This document shows, in pieces, positions 23,007 through 35,010 of a DNA stretch of 64,000 nucleotides. Each line of letters opens with the position of its first letter. Position 1 is the stretch's first letter. Made by a program: the position numbers and the translations under genes. Under the pieces are notes generated by a model. The model worked only from the letters and a program-made list of their open reading frames with translations. It made no database searches and was not told the DNA's origin. Source of the stretch: Zea mays (lineage: Eukaryota; Streptophyta; Magnoliopsida; Poales; Poaceae); contig NC_050100.1 of NCBI RefSeq assembly GCF_902167145.1, positions 189,155,439 through 189,219,438 on the forward strand. Reading direction: 5' to 3'.

Positions 23007-25810
23007 CATTTATTCTAATACACTCAGATGTTTGGGGGTCCTTGTTCAGTCACTTCTATGAATGGTGCAATGTGGTTTGTCACCTTTATTGATTGTTACA
23101 CTCGTATGGCTTGAATCTATATATTTAAGAATAAAAATGAGGTGTTACAATGCTTTCAAGACTCATAAATTGGTTGCAAATAAGTTTAGTGCAAGGATTC
23201 ATGTTATTTGGACTGATAATTGAACAAAGTATGTGAAAATAAATTCAGATCATATATGTAAGTTTAAGGAATTATTCACCAAACACTTGTCCTATAACTC
23301 CACCTAAGAATGGTGTAATTAAGTGAAAACATCGTCATTTGTTGAAGGTAGCAAGGTCTCCCATGTTTGAGATGAATTTGCCTATGTATATATGGAGTGA
23401 GGCAGTAATGATAGCCACACACCTCATAATTTGAATGCCCTCAAGAATATTTGATATAAAATCACCTACTAAGCTCCTATTGGTAAGGCGTGACTTTAGA
23501 GTTTTACCCATGGTCTTAGGTTGTGTTTGGTTTGTAAAAGATCATCGACCTATGGTGATCAAGTTGGATCCTCAAGCAGTCAAGTGCATTTTTGCGGGTT
23601 ATGCATCTACTCAGAAAATGACACAAGTGTTGGGATTCTATTGGTAGGAGACTATTTGTGAGTACGGATGCGACATTTTGATAGGAAGAACCATACTACA
23701 CAAAGAAGGTTCATCTAGATCAATTTCCGGATGACTTATCTCTAGTCAATGGAAGGGACCATAGAGAGGGGGAGGATGACAGTGGCTAGGATGATTATGG
23801 TCGAGGTAGTGATGAGACTAGTGGAGCTTCAGGAAAGGTGATTGTTGGAGGTGTGATTCCACCAGAAATGGAGAAAGGGATAACTACGAAGATATTGAGT
23901 AATGATGAAATAAGTAGTGGGGACCATGATGATCCAACTATTAATAGTTAGGAGGAGATAGAGGATGTTGAGGCTACGAGTGTTGGGTCAATTCCGTGTT
24001 CTATTGGACGAAAGATGAATGAGAAACAGGGGAGCAACCTAATTGTTCTATTGCATGAACGGTGAATGACAAACAGGGGGAACAAGCTATAATACACTAT
24101 CAAAAGCGGGCTAAGAAGCTGGGGGAGCAGCCGCAACCTAAACAAGTTGAAGCTCCAGTCCCATACCTCTCTTCTGACTCCGCTCTAGCCCCACCTGGTA
24201 ATGTTTTCCCACCCTTGAACATGTAGGATTACCCCTTGCACAAAGGATAGATCCTAGAGTAAATGCTAGAAAACATCCTCGATATTGTTATGAACATGAC
24301 ATTGTTAAGTATGTCTCATACTCTAGTGTCTCTCTTGCATATAAAGCTTTCATTACATATCTACAAACAATATCTATTATGAAGGATTGGAGGTTTGCTA
24401 AACAGGATCCAAAGTGGAAGGATGTCATGAAAGAAGAGATACTTGCCCTCGAAAAGAAAAAGACATGCGGATTTTTTCACCTTCTAGAAGGAGCTACAAG
24501 TGGGTCTTCACTGTAAAGTAGACACTCCTGAAAGAAAGGTGGACATGTACAAACCAAGATTGGTTGCATAGGGATACAATTAGATATATGGAATTGACTA
24601 TGATGAAACCTTTCACCCGTAGCCATGGTAAAAATTCTGATCTCATGTGTAATCAACTTTGGCTGGCCACTTCATCAGCTAGATGTGAAGAATGCATTTC
24701 TTCACAATGACCTACAAGAAGAGGTTTATATGAAAATTCTACCTGGGATTTAGAATGAATAGACTCTTTAGGAAGATAGACTCAATAAGTGACTCTATGG
24801 CCTGAAGAAATCACCACGTGCATGGTTTGATATATTCAGGCGAGTAGTGTGTGATATGTGATATTATCAATGCAATGGAAATCACATGGATTTCTACAAA
24901 CATCAGGGCTCTTGTATCACTAATATGGATGTTATGTTGATGATATATTGATCACTGGAGATGATGTGGAGGAGACCAAGAAAATGAAGGAAAGGCTAGG
25001 TAGAGCCTTTGGGGTAAAGGATCTTAGACCACTTCGATACTTTCTTGGGATTGAGATTGCTAGGTCATCTAAGGGAATTATTCTCTCCCAAAGGAATTGT
25101 GTCATCGGTCTGTTAGTAGAGGCTAGAATGCTTGGGTGTCATCCATGTGGCTCACCCATTGATAAGAATCACCAGACTTGTGTTGAGTCAGGTGACCCTG
25201 CGGATTAGGAAAGATGTCAAATGATAGTTGGTCGATTGATATACCTTTGTCATACAAGATCGGGCATTGCTTACGCAGTAAGTGTGGTGAGTAGTATATG
25301 CATGATCCTAGAGCTGGTCATATTAAGGTAGTTTATCAAATACTGAAATACCTAAAGGAAACCCTAGCAAGAGATTGTGATTTAGAGCAAACCAACACCT
25401 GAATTTGGAAGGGTGTTGTGATGTTGATTGGGCAAGTAGTAGGGATGATAGGAGATCCACATCTGGATATTGTGTATTTGTGGATGGTAATCTGGTTTCA
25501 TGGAGAAGCAAGAAACAAGTTGTGGTGTCTCGGTCTATTGCAAAGGTTGAACATAGAGCAATGGCTTTAGCTTTGTGTGAAATGATGTGGTTGAAGGGTC
25601 TTCTTAAGGATCTTCAAGTGTTGAAGAATGAGACTACATATGCTTCTCCATTATGATAATATAGCAGCAATCAACATAGCAAATAATCTAGTTCTGTTTG
25701 ACCACATGAAACATGTGGAGATTGAAAGGTTCTTTATCAAGGAGAAGATTGATAGTGGGCCTTTAAAGTTGGAGTATGTAAAATCTCTTAATCACAAAAG
25801 GCCTAGGTCC
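23007..25810 (+). pseudogene. Old Copia pol, piece 3 (integrase, RT, RNase H)
   Basis: Directly after the Huck-like element the frame resumes with the integrase start (ILIHSDVWGS, 23012) and then TFIDCYTRMAW. Later pieces read as integrase tail (WFVKDHRPMVIKLDP near 23530), reverse transcriptase (WKDVMKEEILALEKKKT near 24415, then DVKNAFLHND-like and YVDD near 24933) and RNase H ([19 protein letters not shown] at about 25415). An end with [13 protein letters not shown] and KHVEIERFFIKEK follows. Frameshifts and stops are frequent; the longest open pieces are 61-86 codons. It is the oldest element in this block, because both neighbours inserted into it. Confidence 0.85.
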
Positions 25811-26786
25811 TAAGGATAATGAGTTGGCATGTAACAAGATGTGAATGTTGAATATATTTAGTCCATCTTGAGATAGAGTGTTGGTGTAAATAGAACAAAT
25901 GTAGAGTGCCTTCTTGCATAATAGAAAATATATTATGTGTGTGGGTGCTATAGAAGGCAACACACCATAAAATCTCAACACCACTATAGTTACGCTGCTA
26001 GGAATTGTTAGAGACGCGCTAACAAACTCTTGAAAATACTCTAACGCCCCATTTGGATTCTTGGAATTGAATTCAATAATAGTAATTTAGGCAAAGATCA
26101 ATACAATGCGAAAAATATTTGTATATTATTATTAGCAATATATAGGAGATATTTATGTGCTATATTTTAATATAGATGAGTGAGCCGAATAACGTCTTAT
26201 AAGTTGTAGAGTAGAACATATTTCATTGATACATAAAATCATTTCTCATGCTACACATCATCAATTTGAGATAAACTTTATATTTGAGATTTGGAAGTGG
26301 TGGAATATTAAATTTCAAGTCAAATAGATTACTTTATTAAGTAAATTTTAATTCCTCCAAAATAAATAGATCCAAACGGCCTATAAGAGAACTCAAGGCA
26401 ACGTAACCATGCACCCAACAAATACTTGATGAGTTTGGGTGTAAAATGGAAGTGCGAGAGCTAAGTTACACTTTCAACACACCGTGATCTTTCTTCCCCT
26501 CTTATACCTCTTTTTTTCAAAAAAGAGAAAAAAACTCTCTCACCCCCATGAAAAAGTTCTTAAAGGTGAGCTAAACAAGTCACGAAGACGGGCTACTCGA
26601 TCGAAGTGGTCTCTATGGTTGGTGTTGCATCCTTGTCCAAACGCACATGTAAACAATCAGAGTGGTCTCTCGCTCTCACCCTCCACACATACTAGCTAGG
26701 CCGCAGCAGCAAACAGTCGAACTCGAAAAGAACATCTAAGTGTGTGCACCAGGGCTATTATAATAAAGTTGTAGGCCAGACAGCTG
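25811..26786. other. Non-coding interval between the Copia relic and the MYB gene
   Basis: It starts with what may be the worn 3' end of the Copia relic, contains a MITE candidate (26046-26382) and ends with the presumed 3' untranslated region of the MYB gene on the minus strand. No clear poly(A) signal was identified. Confidence 0.4.
26046..26382. mobile_element. MITE candidate
   Basis: The ends form an imperfect inverted repeat: GCCCCATTTGGAT at the left and GGCCGTTTGGAT read from the right. The interior is AT-rich and non-coding, about 337 bp. The flanks (taac / tata) give no clear duplication, so the superfamily stays open. Confidence 0.4.
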
Positions 26787-28023
26787 CTAGTAGAAAGCGA
26801 GCCCTTGATCCTGCAGGAAAGAGAAGCTGCTATCCCAGGCGCCGCCGTCGACGTCATCCACCACGTCGTCGAGGTTCCACAGGCTGCCCCACCCCCACGT
26901 GGCGGCGCCGTCGAGCTGGTGGTCCCCGCTGGAGCCGTCCTCGCTCGCCGACGCGCTGACGACGGAGGCGCAGCTGCCGCCGCCGGGGAGGAGGCAGGAG
27001 GAGGAAGTGCAGGAGGCCATCGGGCAGAACTGGAACAGCAGGTCGTCCATGTCCTGCTGCAGCATCATCCGCAGGTCCTCATGCTGCTGCTGCTGCTGCT
27101 CCTCCTCCTCCTCCAGTGGAACACCCGGCGTTGCCTCACTGGCGCCGTCGTCGTCATGATCGGGCTGTTCCTCCTCCTGCCGATGCTGATCTTGCCCCTG
27201 CAGCAGCAGCAGCTGGCTCTGCATCTCGCGTCGCTGCTTGAGGAACCGCGCCCTGGCGCGCTCGACGTTCTTGGACGGCTTGGCCTTCTTGAAGTGCGTC
27301 CGCCAGTAGTTCTTGATCTCGTTGTCCGTCCGCCCCGGCAGGCTGCGCGCGATCGTCGACCATCTGTGGTCATCAGAGCGCGTGCAGAACGTGGTCAGCA
27401 GCTAGCTAGCTAGCCTTGCATCGATGTCGGCGAGAAGGGACGCATGATCGATTGTGTTATTACCTGTTCCCCCACAGGGCGTGGAGCTGGAGTATGACGC
27501 TCTCCTCCTGCGGCGTGATCTTGCCTCGCTTCAGGTCGGGCCTCAGGTAGTTCACCCACCGGAGCCGGCAGCTCTTGCCGCTTCGCTTCAGACCTGCATC
27601 ATGCATACATGCATGGCCGACCGACCAGGTTAATTAAGGCTTGAGATCTTGACGTACGATAGAAAACCATGAAGCTCTAGCAGCAGGTTGGCAGTCTGTG
27701 GAGGAGTATTCACATGTAATTAATAATCGCAGTTTCCAAGACGGACTGCATGCATCAGCAGCTTGTTAATTACGTTGAATAAGTAAACGCAACTCGCAGC
27801 TAGCTTCAGGTATAGAAGAACTAGATAGACAATTAAGTGACCGGCAGAACAAACGAGAATCAGAAACAGTGTTGATTAGTATACCAGTTAACTTGGCGAC
27901 AGAATTCCACCTCCCTTCTCCATGCTGCCTGACGTACTCGACCAGCAGCTTGTCCTCCTGCGCCGTCCATGGCCCTTTCCTCCAGCCTCCCTCCTCTCTT
28001 CCCCAACCAAACTGCCCGTCCAT
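26787..28023 (-). CDS. R2R3-MYB transcription factor, 3 exons, 281 aa
   Basis: A nuclear DNA-binding regulator. Exons by splice sites and frame: 28023-27885, 27593-27464 and 27363-26787, joined through GT-AG introns of 291 and 100 bp. The 130-bp middle exon is the size usual in plant R2R3-MYB genes. R2 covers about residues 14-66 with Trp 19, 39 and 59. R3 covers about 67-118 with Ile 72 in place of the first Trp, Trp 91 and Trp 110, and the recognition helix [11 protein letters not shown]. The bHLH-contact motif of R3 is absent. A Gln-rich stretch, an acidic block (EEEEE then QQQQQ) and an Asp/Trp-rich C-terminus follow, possibly for activation. R3 wording ([17 protein letters not shown]) recalls the AtMYB27/48/59 type, but I do not assign a named gene. 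No lesion is visible. Confidence 0.92.
27080..27115. repeat. CTG/CTC trinucleotide run in the MYB gene
   Basis: On the plus strand ctgctgctgctgctgctc passes into ctcctcctcctcc. On the coding strand this encodes Glu then Gln runs, which are likely to vary in length between alleles. Confidence 0.85.
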
Positions 28024-28233
28024 TCCTGATCTCTCCTCTCCTCTCAGTCGTCCACCTTCGATCGTTAGCCCTAATTTCAGCTTGAACGATCCTAGTGACG
28101 AGCGAGCTGATGATCAATCTTCAATCCTCCCGAGTCGTCGTCGTCGATCTCCCAGGCCCAGCGAGGTAGTGACTAGTGAGTGAGTGAGTAAGCTTCCGTG
28201 GTGATGCGGCAACGGAGTGTGCTATATCGCCAC

Positions 28234-28241
28234 ATATATAT
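28234..28241 (-). promoter_or_regulatory. Likely TATA box of the MYB gene
   Basis: ATATATAT (palindromic) about 210 bp upstream of the ATG on the minus strand. Transcription would then start near 28205, giving a leader of about 180 nt. No transcript evidence is available. Confidence 0.45.
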
Positions 28242-28354
28242 CCGCGCCAGAGGCCATGCCACACGTCGCTGTCAGGGGCATCCCACTGCCACTACCTTGG
28301 GAGGGCGCCGAGGTATGCCCGTATGCCTGAAATGCCCCCCACCCGGCCGGCGAC

Positions 28355-28750
28355 TAGGGATGAAAACGGTCGGAAACGGTATTTATTCGGTAATCAGTTT
28401 TTTAGTCATTTTTCTTTGATTGTGATATAGAATATACAATACAAATTTGTATTCTTGTTTTTAACATCCAGCTTGTTAAGATTCATAAAAGATAAACCTC
28501 AAATTCATCCTATATTTTCTCAAATAATAGATATAAACTTCGGTATGGATTCGGAAATAAATTCGGTAAAATTTTTAACTTTTTGTGTTGTAGGGAGCAA
28601 ATAATACATAAAACAATTTATGTAATATTTTATTCATATTTGTACTAATGTGCTTGATAACATAAGAAAAGATCAAAATCAAATTTTATACATATCTATT
28701 TTAAAATATTAAATTTGTTCTAACAGTTCAGATTACCACTTTCATCTCTA
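28355..28750. mobile_element. hAT-type MITE upstream of the MYB gene
   Basis: A 396-bp AT-rich element with ends TAGGGATGAAAACGG and (from the right) TAGAGATGAAAGTGG. It is flanked by a perfect 8-bp duplication CCGGCGAC (28347-28354 and 28751-28758), the hAT signature. It has no coding capacity. It lies about 330 bp upstream of the MYB start codon, within the likely promoter. The copy at 2762 is its relative. Confidence 0.93.
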
Positions 28751-28758
28751 CCGGCGAC

Positions 28759-31426
28759 CGGTGTCGCGCGCGGGTAATTCTGCCAAGCTTGTACTGTAAT
28801 CCTACTACTACGCTTTTGTGTTTCTCCGTGAATATGATGACGGATTACCGACTTACCGTAGCATTTTCCTGCCGAAAGCGCGGCCTCGCCGCCTACAGCT
28901 ACTGCTAGTGTGCTAGCTTATTATTAACACCTGCCTGCGCTGGGTGTGTGTGTGTGTGTTTTTCGGTGCTGCGTCTGCGTGGAGTAGCCACGACAGGGAC
29001 AAGGACAAGCCATGTTTCCTAGCTAGCTTAGCTAGGCCAGCGGCCAACGCCATCTATCTTGATCTGGTGCGGCAGCAACCGGCAAATCCTAGATAAATCA
29101 CATCCGTTTTTTTTTGTTTTTTGTTTTTTTGCTCGCGCGCGATTGATGGAGTCATTGTGGATCGTACCGAGTGATCATCTCTGCTAGTCGGTCTGGTTCT
29201 GGTGGTGGTACTGGTGTGTCGCTTCTAGCAGCTACTGCTGATCTAGCTAGGAACTGAACAGGATAACAGAAACGTATAGTAGTCCTTCATGCGACGCGAA
29301 CAGTAGTACGGGTCAATTCTTGTGAGGCAAATCTCGCGTCATCAACCTTTACAAAAGGAAGCAGCACAGCGCGCTCCGTACAGGAGAAGCCCTAGTCTAG
29401 TCGGGCGATCGAGCATAATGTAAGGTCACCCTCACCGCGTGTAACAGTCACTAATAGACACAATAATAACTACTACATGGTGGATGGAGCAGCTGCAGAC
29501 CAATGATACGGCCGAGCAAGCAAGCACTCGCTCGCTCGCTCTCGCTGTGCTTCGTCCCATTCCCATCCCCAGCCCAGGTGCTCATCGCGCGCGCTAGCTG
29601 GACCTGGACGTACGTACTCTCTGGACCGGCCAGCACGTACAGTTGACCATGCGTGCATGCTATCACGTTTCGATATGCACAGCACACACAGTGTCGCTCT
29701 CGCAGTGTTTGGCGGTTGACTTGTTGGGTTCGCTCTTGCGTTATGGCCTACCATGCATGCATACCAGCTCGTGCTGCTGGTCAACGTTCGTTCCATTGCT
29801 CGTGCATATCAGCACGCGCGCGCGCGCCGGCTAGCTCTCTCCAGTCTAATACGTAGCCATCGCCAGCCATGCATGTATGTTCTTATCACGTAATTCCACT
29901 GCTAAATGGAAATGGTATGCAAGAGTTGAAAGTTGAAGGAAAAAATAATCCTAAATCTGGCCGCGATCGAGCGCCTAACTAGCTCGTTAAACACCTGGCC
30001 GGCCGCCGCGGCGCGCAATCCAATCCCGGTGGCTTTCAGGCCAGAGCGATGTAGTTATCCGGGTCTCCGGGAGAGAGCCCGGGACGCGCTTTGCGGGAAG
30101 AAAAGAAAAGAAAAGCGCGCCTCCCCTCGCTGATCCGCTAGCGCCGCCCGTCGCCATCGGCAAAAAAGCCCACGGGGGGTGCTCCGGGCGGTGCACGAGC
30201 ACGACCACCCTTTTGACCGCGCCACGTCGTGCCCCGGCGCCCGCTCGGCGGTCGCCACGTCCGTTCCTCCACGCGCCCGGCAGCGGCCGCGGTGGTGCCC
30301 CCTGTGCGGCGACTCGGGCGGGCGGGTCGTCAACACGGGAGGCCGATCGGCCTAACCCCACCCCGCGCGCGCGCCGCAATAGCGCAAGACGAGCTCTGAC
30401 CCGCGGTCAGACCAGACGGTGGTGGTGAGTCCGCGCTCCGCCACGCCGCTGCGCGGGCACGCACGAGCACGACGCGCTAGCCCGCTGGACCGAGACCGAG
30501 ACCGAGCAGCAGTTCGGTTCGGGCCCACAGCCAAACGGGAGCGAGAGGGGAAGAAAGCGAGAGCGCGCGTGCCGTTCGTGCGGTGTGGCCGGCCGTGAGT
30601 GGCGGCTGCTGTCACCATGTGCGCTTTACTCTATGATCGTTCGTTCGTCGGACTGAGGAGGATTAGCACGGGAGGGAGGCGGACGACGGACGAATGGGAG
30701 CGGTTGCGGTTCCCTCGAGGCGCACACGGCTGGGAGCACAGCCGTACCCGTACGTGTGTGTGTGAGGTTCCTGGGGGACATGATGCCAGAGGAGAAACTA
30801 GCTCACTCGATCGTGTCCGGGTCATGTGAGTGAGAGCGATCTCAGCGTTTGCTAGTTGCGCATGATGGGCTACTGACGTCTGAAAACACCCGACCTAGCT
30901 AAGCACCATGGAGCAACGTGTTGCACGTTGCAAGTGCCGATCCACAGTACTGCTTCCTGTTGTATCTTTTTTTTTCTACGGTTAATTAGATGCTCCAAGC
31001 CCTTCAACCCGTGCTTCCTAATAATGTTCCTAGGATTGACCAAACTTCCGAAATAATATCCAGTAGTCGCTCATGGTAACAGCAGCCAGTATAAAATGGT
31101 GATAACAGACGGACGACACTAATTCTACCTCATCAAATCAAGCGGAAAAAGATCACACGGTGGCGATGGACGGCCAGGACGGGGCAGTTTTTTTTTCTTT
31201 TTCAAATCGAACATTCGGCAGCTACTCTCATACTGTATTTCATATTTCCACCAAACCGTTTCACGAAAATACAAATAGGTGCTCCCCCAGCCGGTCAACC
31301 CAAATACGAGTACATCCTAACGTTAGAGAGGTACTTTTAGTAGCAGTTTATAATCCAGAGGCAAAATTAGAATCAGTTTGGTGATATCATAAAGTACACG
31401 CGTGATTAGCTACTAGTGAAGATGGA
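28759..31426. other. Intergenic DNA upstream of the MYB gene
   Basis: No ORF here translates to anything I recognise. It contains a (GT) run at about 28944-28959, a short GC alternation near 29815-29828 and a GC-rich stretch about 29990-30600 with overlapping open frames on both strands that look composition-driven. It may hold distal regulatory sequence of the MYB gene. Confidence 0.5.
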
Positions 31427-32189
31427 CACTACAAGAAACTGATAAATGTTCGTGGGTTTTGTTAAGAACGTGGGTACCGACGTTCTTACATTAGTTAAGT
31501 TCATGTGTTTTTTAAGAACGTGGGTACCCACGTTCTTAAATTAAGTTCGTGGGCCCTAGACAAAACCGTCGAACTTAACCTATTAAGAACATAGGTATCC
31601 ACGTTCTTAAATTAAATTTGTGGGCCACGTGGACGCCGTCGAACTTAACCCAAAAACCTAAATCCCTAGCCTAGCGCGTCTCTCTTCCTCTCCTCTCCCA
31701 CTACCTACCGCTCGCGCCTGCCGCCAGCCGCCAGCTCGCGCGCCCCATCGCCGCCACCCTGCGCGCCCTGCCGCCTCCACCCCGCCGTCGTGCCCCGCCT
31801 CCTTGGTCGCCGCCACCGGACGTCGCCTCCAGCGCCTCTCTGCCTCCGTGCCCAACCCCCGCTCTGCCACTCCTAGGCCCACGCCCCTGCCCCCGACTCT
31901 GCACCCCCTGTCTCGGCGCCGCTCCAGCAGCCTCCCCTTCCATGTGCCCCACCCGCCCGCATGCATCGACGCCCGCACGACAACCTTGCCCCCGTGCCCA
32001 CAATCTCAACCATCCGCGCGAGAACAATCGATTACGTGCCTCCAATCTCCTCCATCCGGGCGGACGCAATCTCCTCCATCCTCACTTCCCGCAGTCGTTC
32101 CCATGCTCGCCCCGCTGCCGGCCGCCGCACCCCACCACAAGCAGGAAGCAACCAACACGATATATAGATACTACAAGAAAGCCATCAAG
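31427..32189 (+). mobile_element. CACTA transposon terminus, truncated or interrupted
   Basis: Begins CACTACAAGAAAC, the consensus end of CACTA (En/Spm) elements. Several inverted copies of TTAAGAACGTGGGTACCC / CACGTTCTTAA follow in the first 200 bp, as expected of subterminal transposase-binding repeats. A GC-rich stretch then resembles a 5' untranslated exon. No partner terminus was found; a second CACTA element starts at 32190, with a further end-like ACTACAAGAAAG at 32170. Confidence 0.7.
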
Positions 32190-32224
32190 CACTGCCGGAA
32201 TCAATCGCATTGCCGCGTGCCTGA

Positions 32225-32715
32225 AGCACTCGGTGAAGCCTTAAAAACACTCGGCAAAGGCTTGCAAAGAAGGCTCAGCAAACAGTGCATCGGCAAAGCC
32301 TTCTTTGCCGAGTGCTTTTTCTCGGGCACTCGGCAAACCTCTTTGCCAAGTGCCAGAGAGCACTCGGCAAAGAAAAGCGGCCGTTACGGCGCCGGGTGAC
32401 GGAGACGGCGGCTTTGCCGAGTGTTCCTGGTGACACTCGGCAAAGAAGTTATCTTTGCCGAGTGTCTTCCAGGCAGCACTCGGCAAAGAATCCATCTTTG
32501 CCGAGTGCCACTTGGGACACTCGGCAAAGAGCCCGCCAGAGAGGGTCCCCATGTCAGGCTCTTTGTCGAGTGTTCTGTGCGGCACTCGGCAAAGCCGACC
32601 TCTTTGCCGAGTGCCAGCGACATAACACTCGGCACAGAACCTAAGCCGGTGCCTAGGTCTGTGCTCTTTGTTGAGTGTTATGACCCTGACACTCGGCAAA
32701 GCGCCTCTTTGCCGG
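32225..32715. repeat. Left subterminal repeat array of the CACTA element
   Basis: More than a dozen copies of CTTTGCCGAGTG or CACTCGGCAAAG in both orientations are spaced by about 20-40 bp. In the En/Spm system such repeats bind TNPA. The inverted pairs also create strong hairpins. Confidence 0.9.
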
Positions 32716-33018
32716 CAAAGTGACCAGTATATACCTTTTTTATTTGTTTTTTGTATTCCATCCACACAAACAGAAGATATCACATATATATCACATATAT
32801 ACATCACAGATATCATCACAGCCATAAATAGCCAACACAAACATAAAACTGTCACCACAAACATAAATATCCATCACAAACATAAGTGTTCAACACAAGT
32901 ATTAAACACAAACATAAGTCTCAAACGTCGCAAGCTCTCACATAAGTATTATACATAAGTTCTGAAGTCTAAAACAATGAAAACACAACACTCATGGAGG
33001 TGGGCGGTTTGACCGGGG

Positions 33019-35010
33019 CTACGTTGGGCTGAACCCTTCCGGATGGTTGTTGGATGCCGCCCCAGATTGGCCCTGCACAGAGAAGAGATTGCATGTGTTA
33101 TACCAGATGCATTACAAACATCTAACTACAATTTTGATACTCACAGGAGTGTGGAAGAGAGCAGGGTCAACTGGAGGGAACAATGGAGGTAGCGGAGCGA
33201 TGCCCTGTGCGGCGCCAAGGCTCTGCATGTACTGGAACATCTCCGCCATCCTCTGATGATCTGCCCGGCGCTCCGCCTCCCGCTCCGCCATCATCCTCGC
33301 CTCCATCTCGTGACGTTCCCTCCTCTCTTCTTCTAGTTGGGTCTGTAATATTACAAGCCAATGTTATAGTAACCAGAGTAGGTATATAACTCAAGGAAGG
33401 ATGAGTTACAGAAGCACTAACCTCGAGTTGCTGTCTGTGATGTTGTGAGCTGTCGTGCCGAGGTCGTATGGCTGGACTCGAGCCCGTGCTCCTTGCTCTC
33501 ACCTGAGACAGAGTGGGAGTGGAGGACGAGTCGATTGCCCCATCGGCAATCCAGTACCGCCCATGTCTCTTGCCTCCTCCGACCCTCATGAGCACATCGG
33601 GGTCGATCGGCTCGGTGCTTGGATCATAGTCTGGGCCATGGACCTCCTGCGCCATGGCGGTGTAGTCATGGAGGCGGTTGTAGACGGCGGGGTTGGTGTA
33701 GGCCTCGGGCCCGTCATCCGGGTTGTAGGTGACGTCGGACGTCGCCTTACCCTTATGGGCCATAGCATAGGCCGAGAAGGTGGAGCAAGGCCTGCCACCA
33801 TGTGACGCCGACTGCAACAAAAACCAACGATATAGTTAGAAATAATATCTAACTTAGTGCTATATATCTAAATAAAAAAGGTGGCGTACCCATGCTTCGG
33901 CATATTGGCCCAGGCTCCGGCTGCCTTGGTGGTGGGAGGGGCCTTGCATCATCAAACGTCGTTCCCGGCTAGCTGTGTGCGCCTCGTCCCACTCAGTCGA
34001 ACACCACCTATCCACCATCTGCTCCCAGCACAGAGGATGTGCGGCGCACCAATGTGGAATCATCTACAAAGTAAACACGTAAAGTACATATCAGAAGATA
34101 AAATAAAATTCATGCATGGAGTACTGGTACCAAACATGCATGACTTTACCTGCAGGTACTGCTCCCTGGTCAACGACATGGTTCGGGCTTGAGGTTTGGT
34201 CACCCTCTCCCCAAGGACGGAGCCGTGGTAGGTGATGATGGCCTGGATGCGGGCCTCATAGTGCATGTCCACGACGAGCTTCTTACAGCTCGTGGTGGCC
34301 ACCACATCCGCCCTAGCCTCGTATCCAGCATCGCATTTGAAGAAATCCTGCATACAAAAACGATGTATCCATACATTATTTCAAGAATTTGCAACGAATG
34401 CGACATATTTTACATTATACTAAGACCTACCCACAACTCTTGCTTCACCCGCTCCGCCTTGTTATTGAATTCCCTGCCGTCCCGGTCTACTGCATCGGGG
34501 GCGACGGCGTAGTGGTCGAAGGTGAAGGCTGGGCCCGTCACTCCGGCGTACTCCACAAGTCCAGGGAAGTGTTCCCTGCACAACAGGCTGAGGATGCCAT
34601 TGGGGGGGCGACGATGACCCCCAGCATAATCCAAAACCGTCCAAGACCTGTCCAAGTGATAAATAAAAAGTATTAGTTTATATTGTGATTTTGAACACAT
34701 AATATGAACAAGAATGAAGAACATAAAGTTACATACCTCTCCCCTTCCGGCCGAATCAGCGGCCGTCTGTCCCAAAGTATGGGACGCTGAGGGAGACTCG
34801 CGGGGCCTCGCAGGTAGATGCTCCTCGAACTAGAGCCGCCTGAACCTGAGGCGTCCTGCTGCTGGTCGTCGTCGTCCTGAGGCGCCGCCTGCTACTGTGC
34901 TGCCTGCTCTGCCTCGTCCTGCTGCGCTGCCTGCTCTGCCTCGTCCGCCGTCCTACTCCTCCTCCCCCTCCTCCTCCTCAGGAAACCGCACACCATATTT
35001 GTCCAACAAC
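33019..35010 (-). pseudogene. CACTA TNPA-like gene, seven exons, broken
   Basis: In the En/Spm family TNPA binds the subterminal repeats. By GT-AG sites and frame I read exons 35010-34737, 34647-34431, 34347-34150, 34063-33890, 33811-33422, 33342-33145 and 33072-33019. The last five are all in phase 0, ending at TAG 33019-33021. Recognisable pieces: RPLIRPEGER, FTFDHYAVAPDAVDRDGREF, CKKLVVDMHYEARIQAI, HWCAAHPLCWEQMVDRWCS and a coiled-coil-like, Arg/Glu-rich tail (EMEARMMAEREAERRADHQR). An in-frame TAG at 34892-34894 splits exon 1. In another frame the exon begins LLDKYGVRFPEEEE, so a frameshift in the GGA repeats and an upstream exon are likely. Homology to transposase_24-type proteins is inferred from memory. 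Confidence 0.7.

Noticed and set aside
29815..29828. Z-DNA-forming (CG)n as a functional element
   Set aside because: It is only about 14 bases long and nothing around it supports a role.
29987..30618. Protein gene in the GC-rich stretch upstream of the MYB gene
   Set aside because: Overlapping open frames occur on both strands in several phases with Arg/Ala/Pro-rich translations and no motif. Composition explains them.
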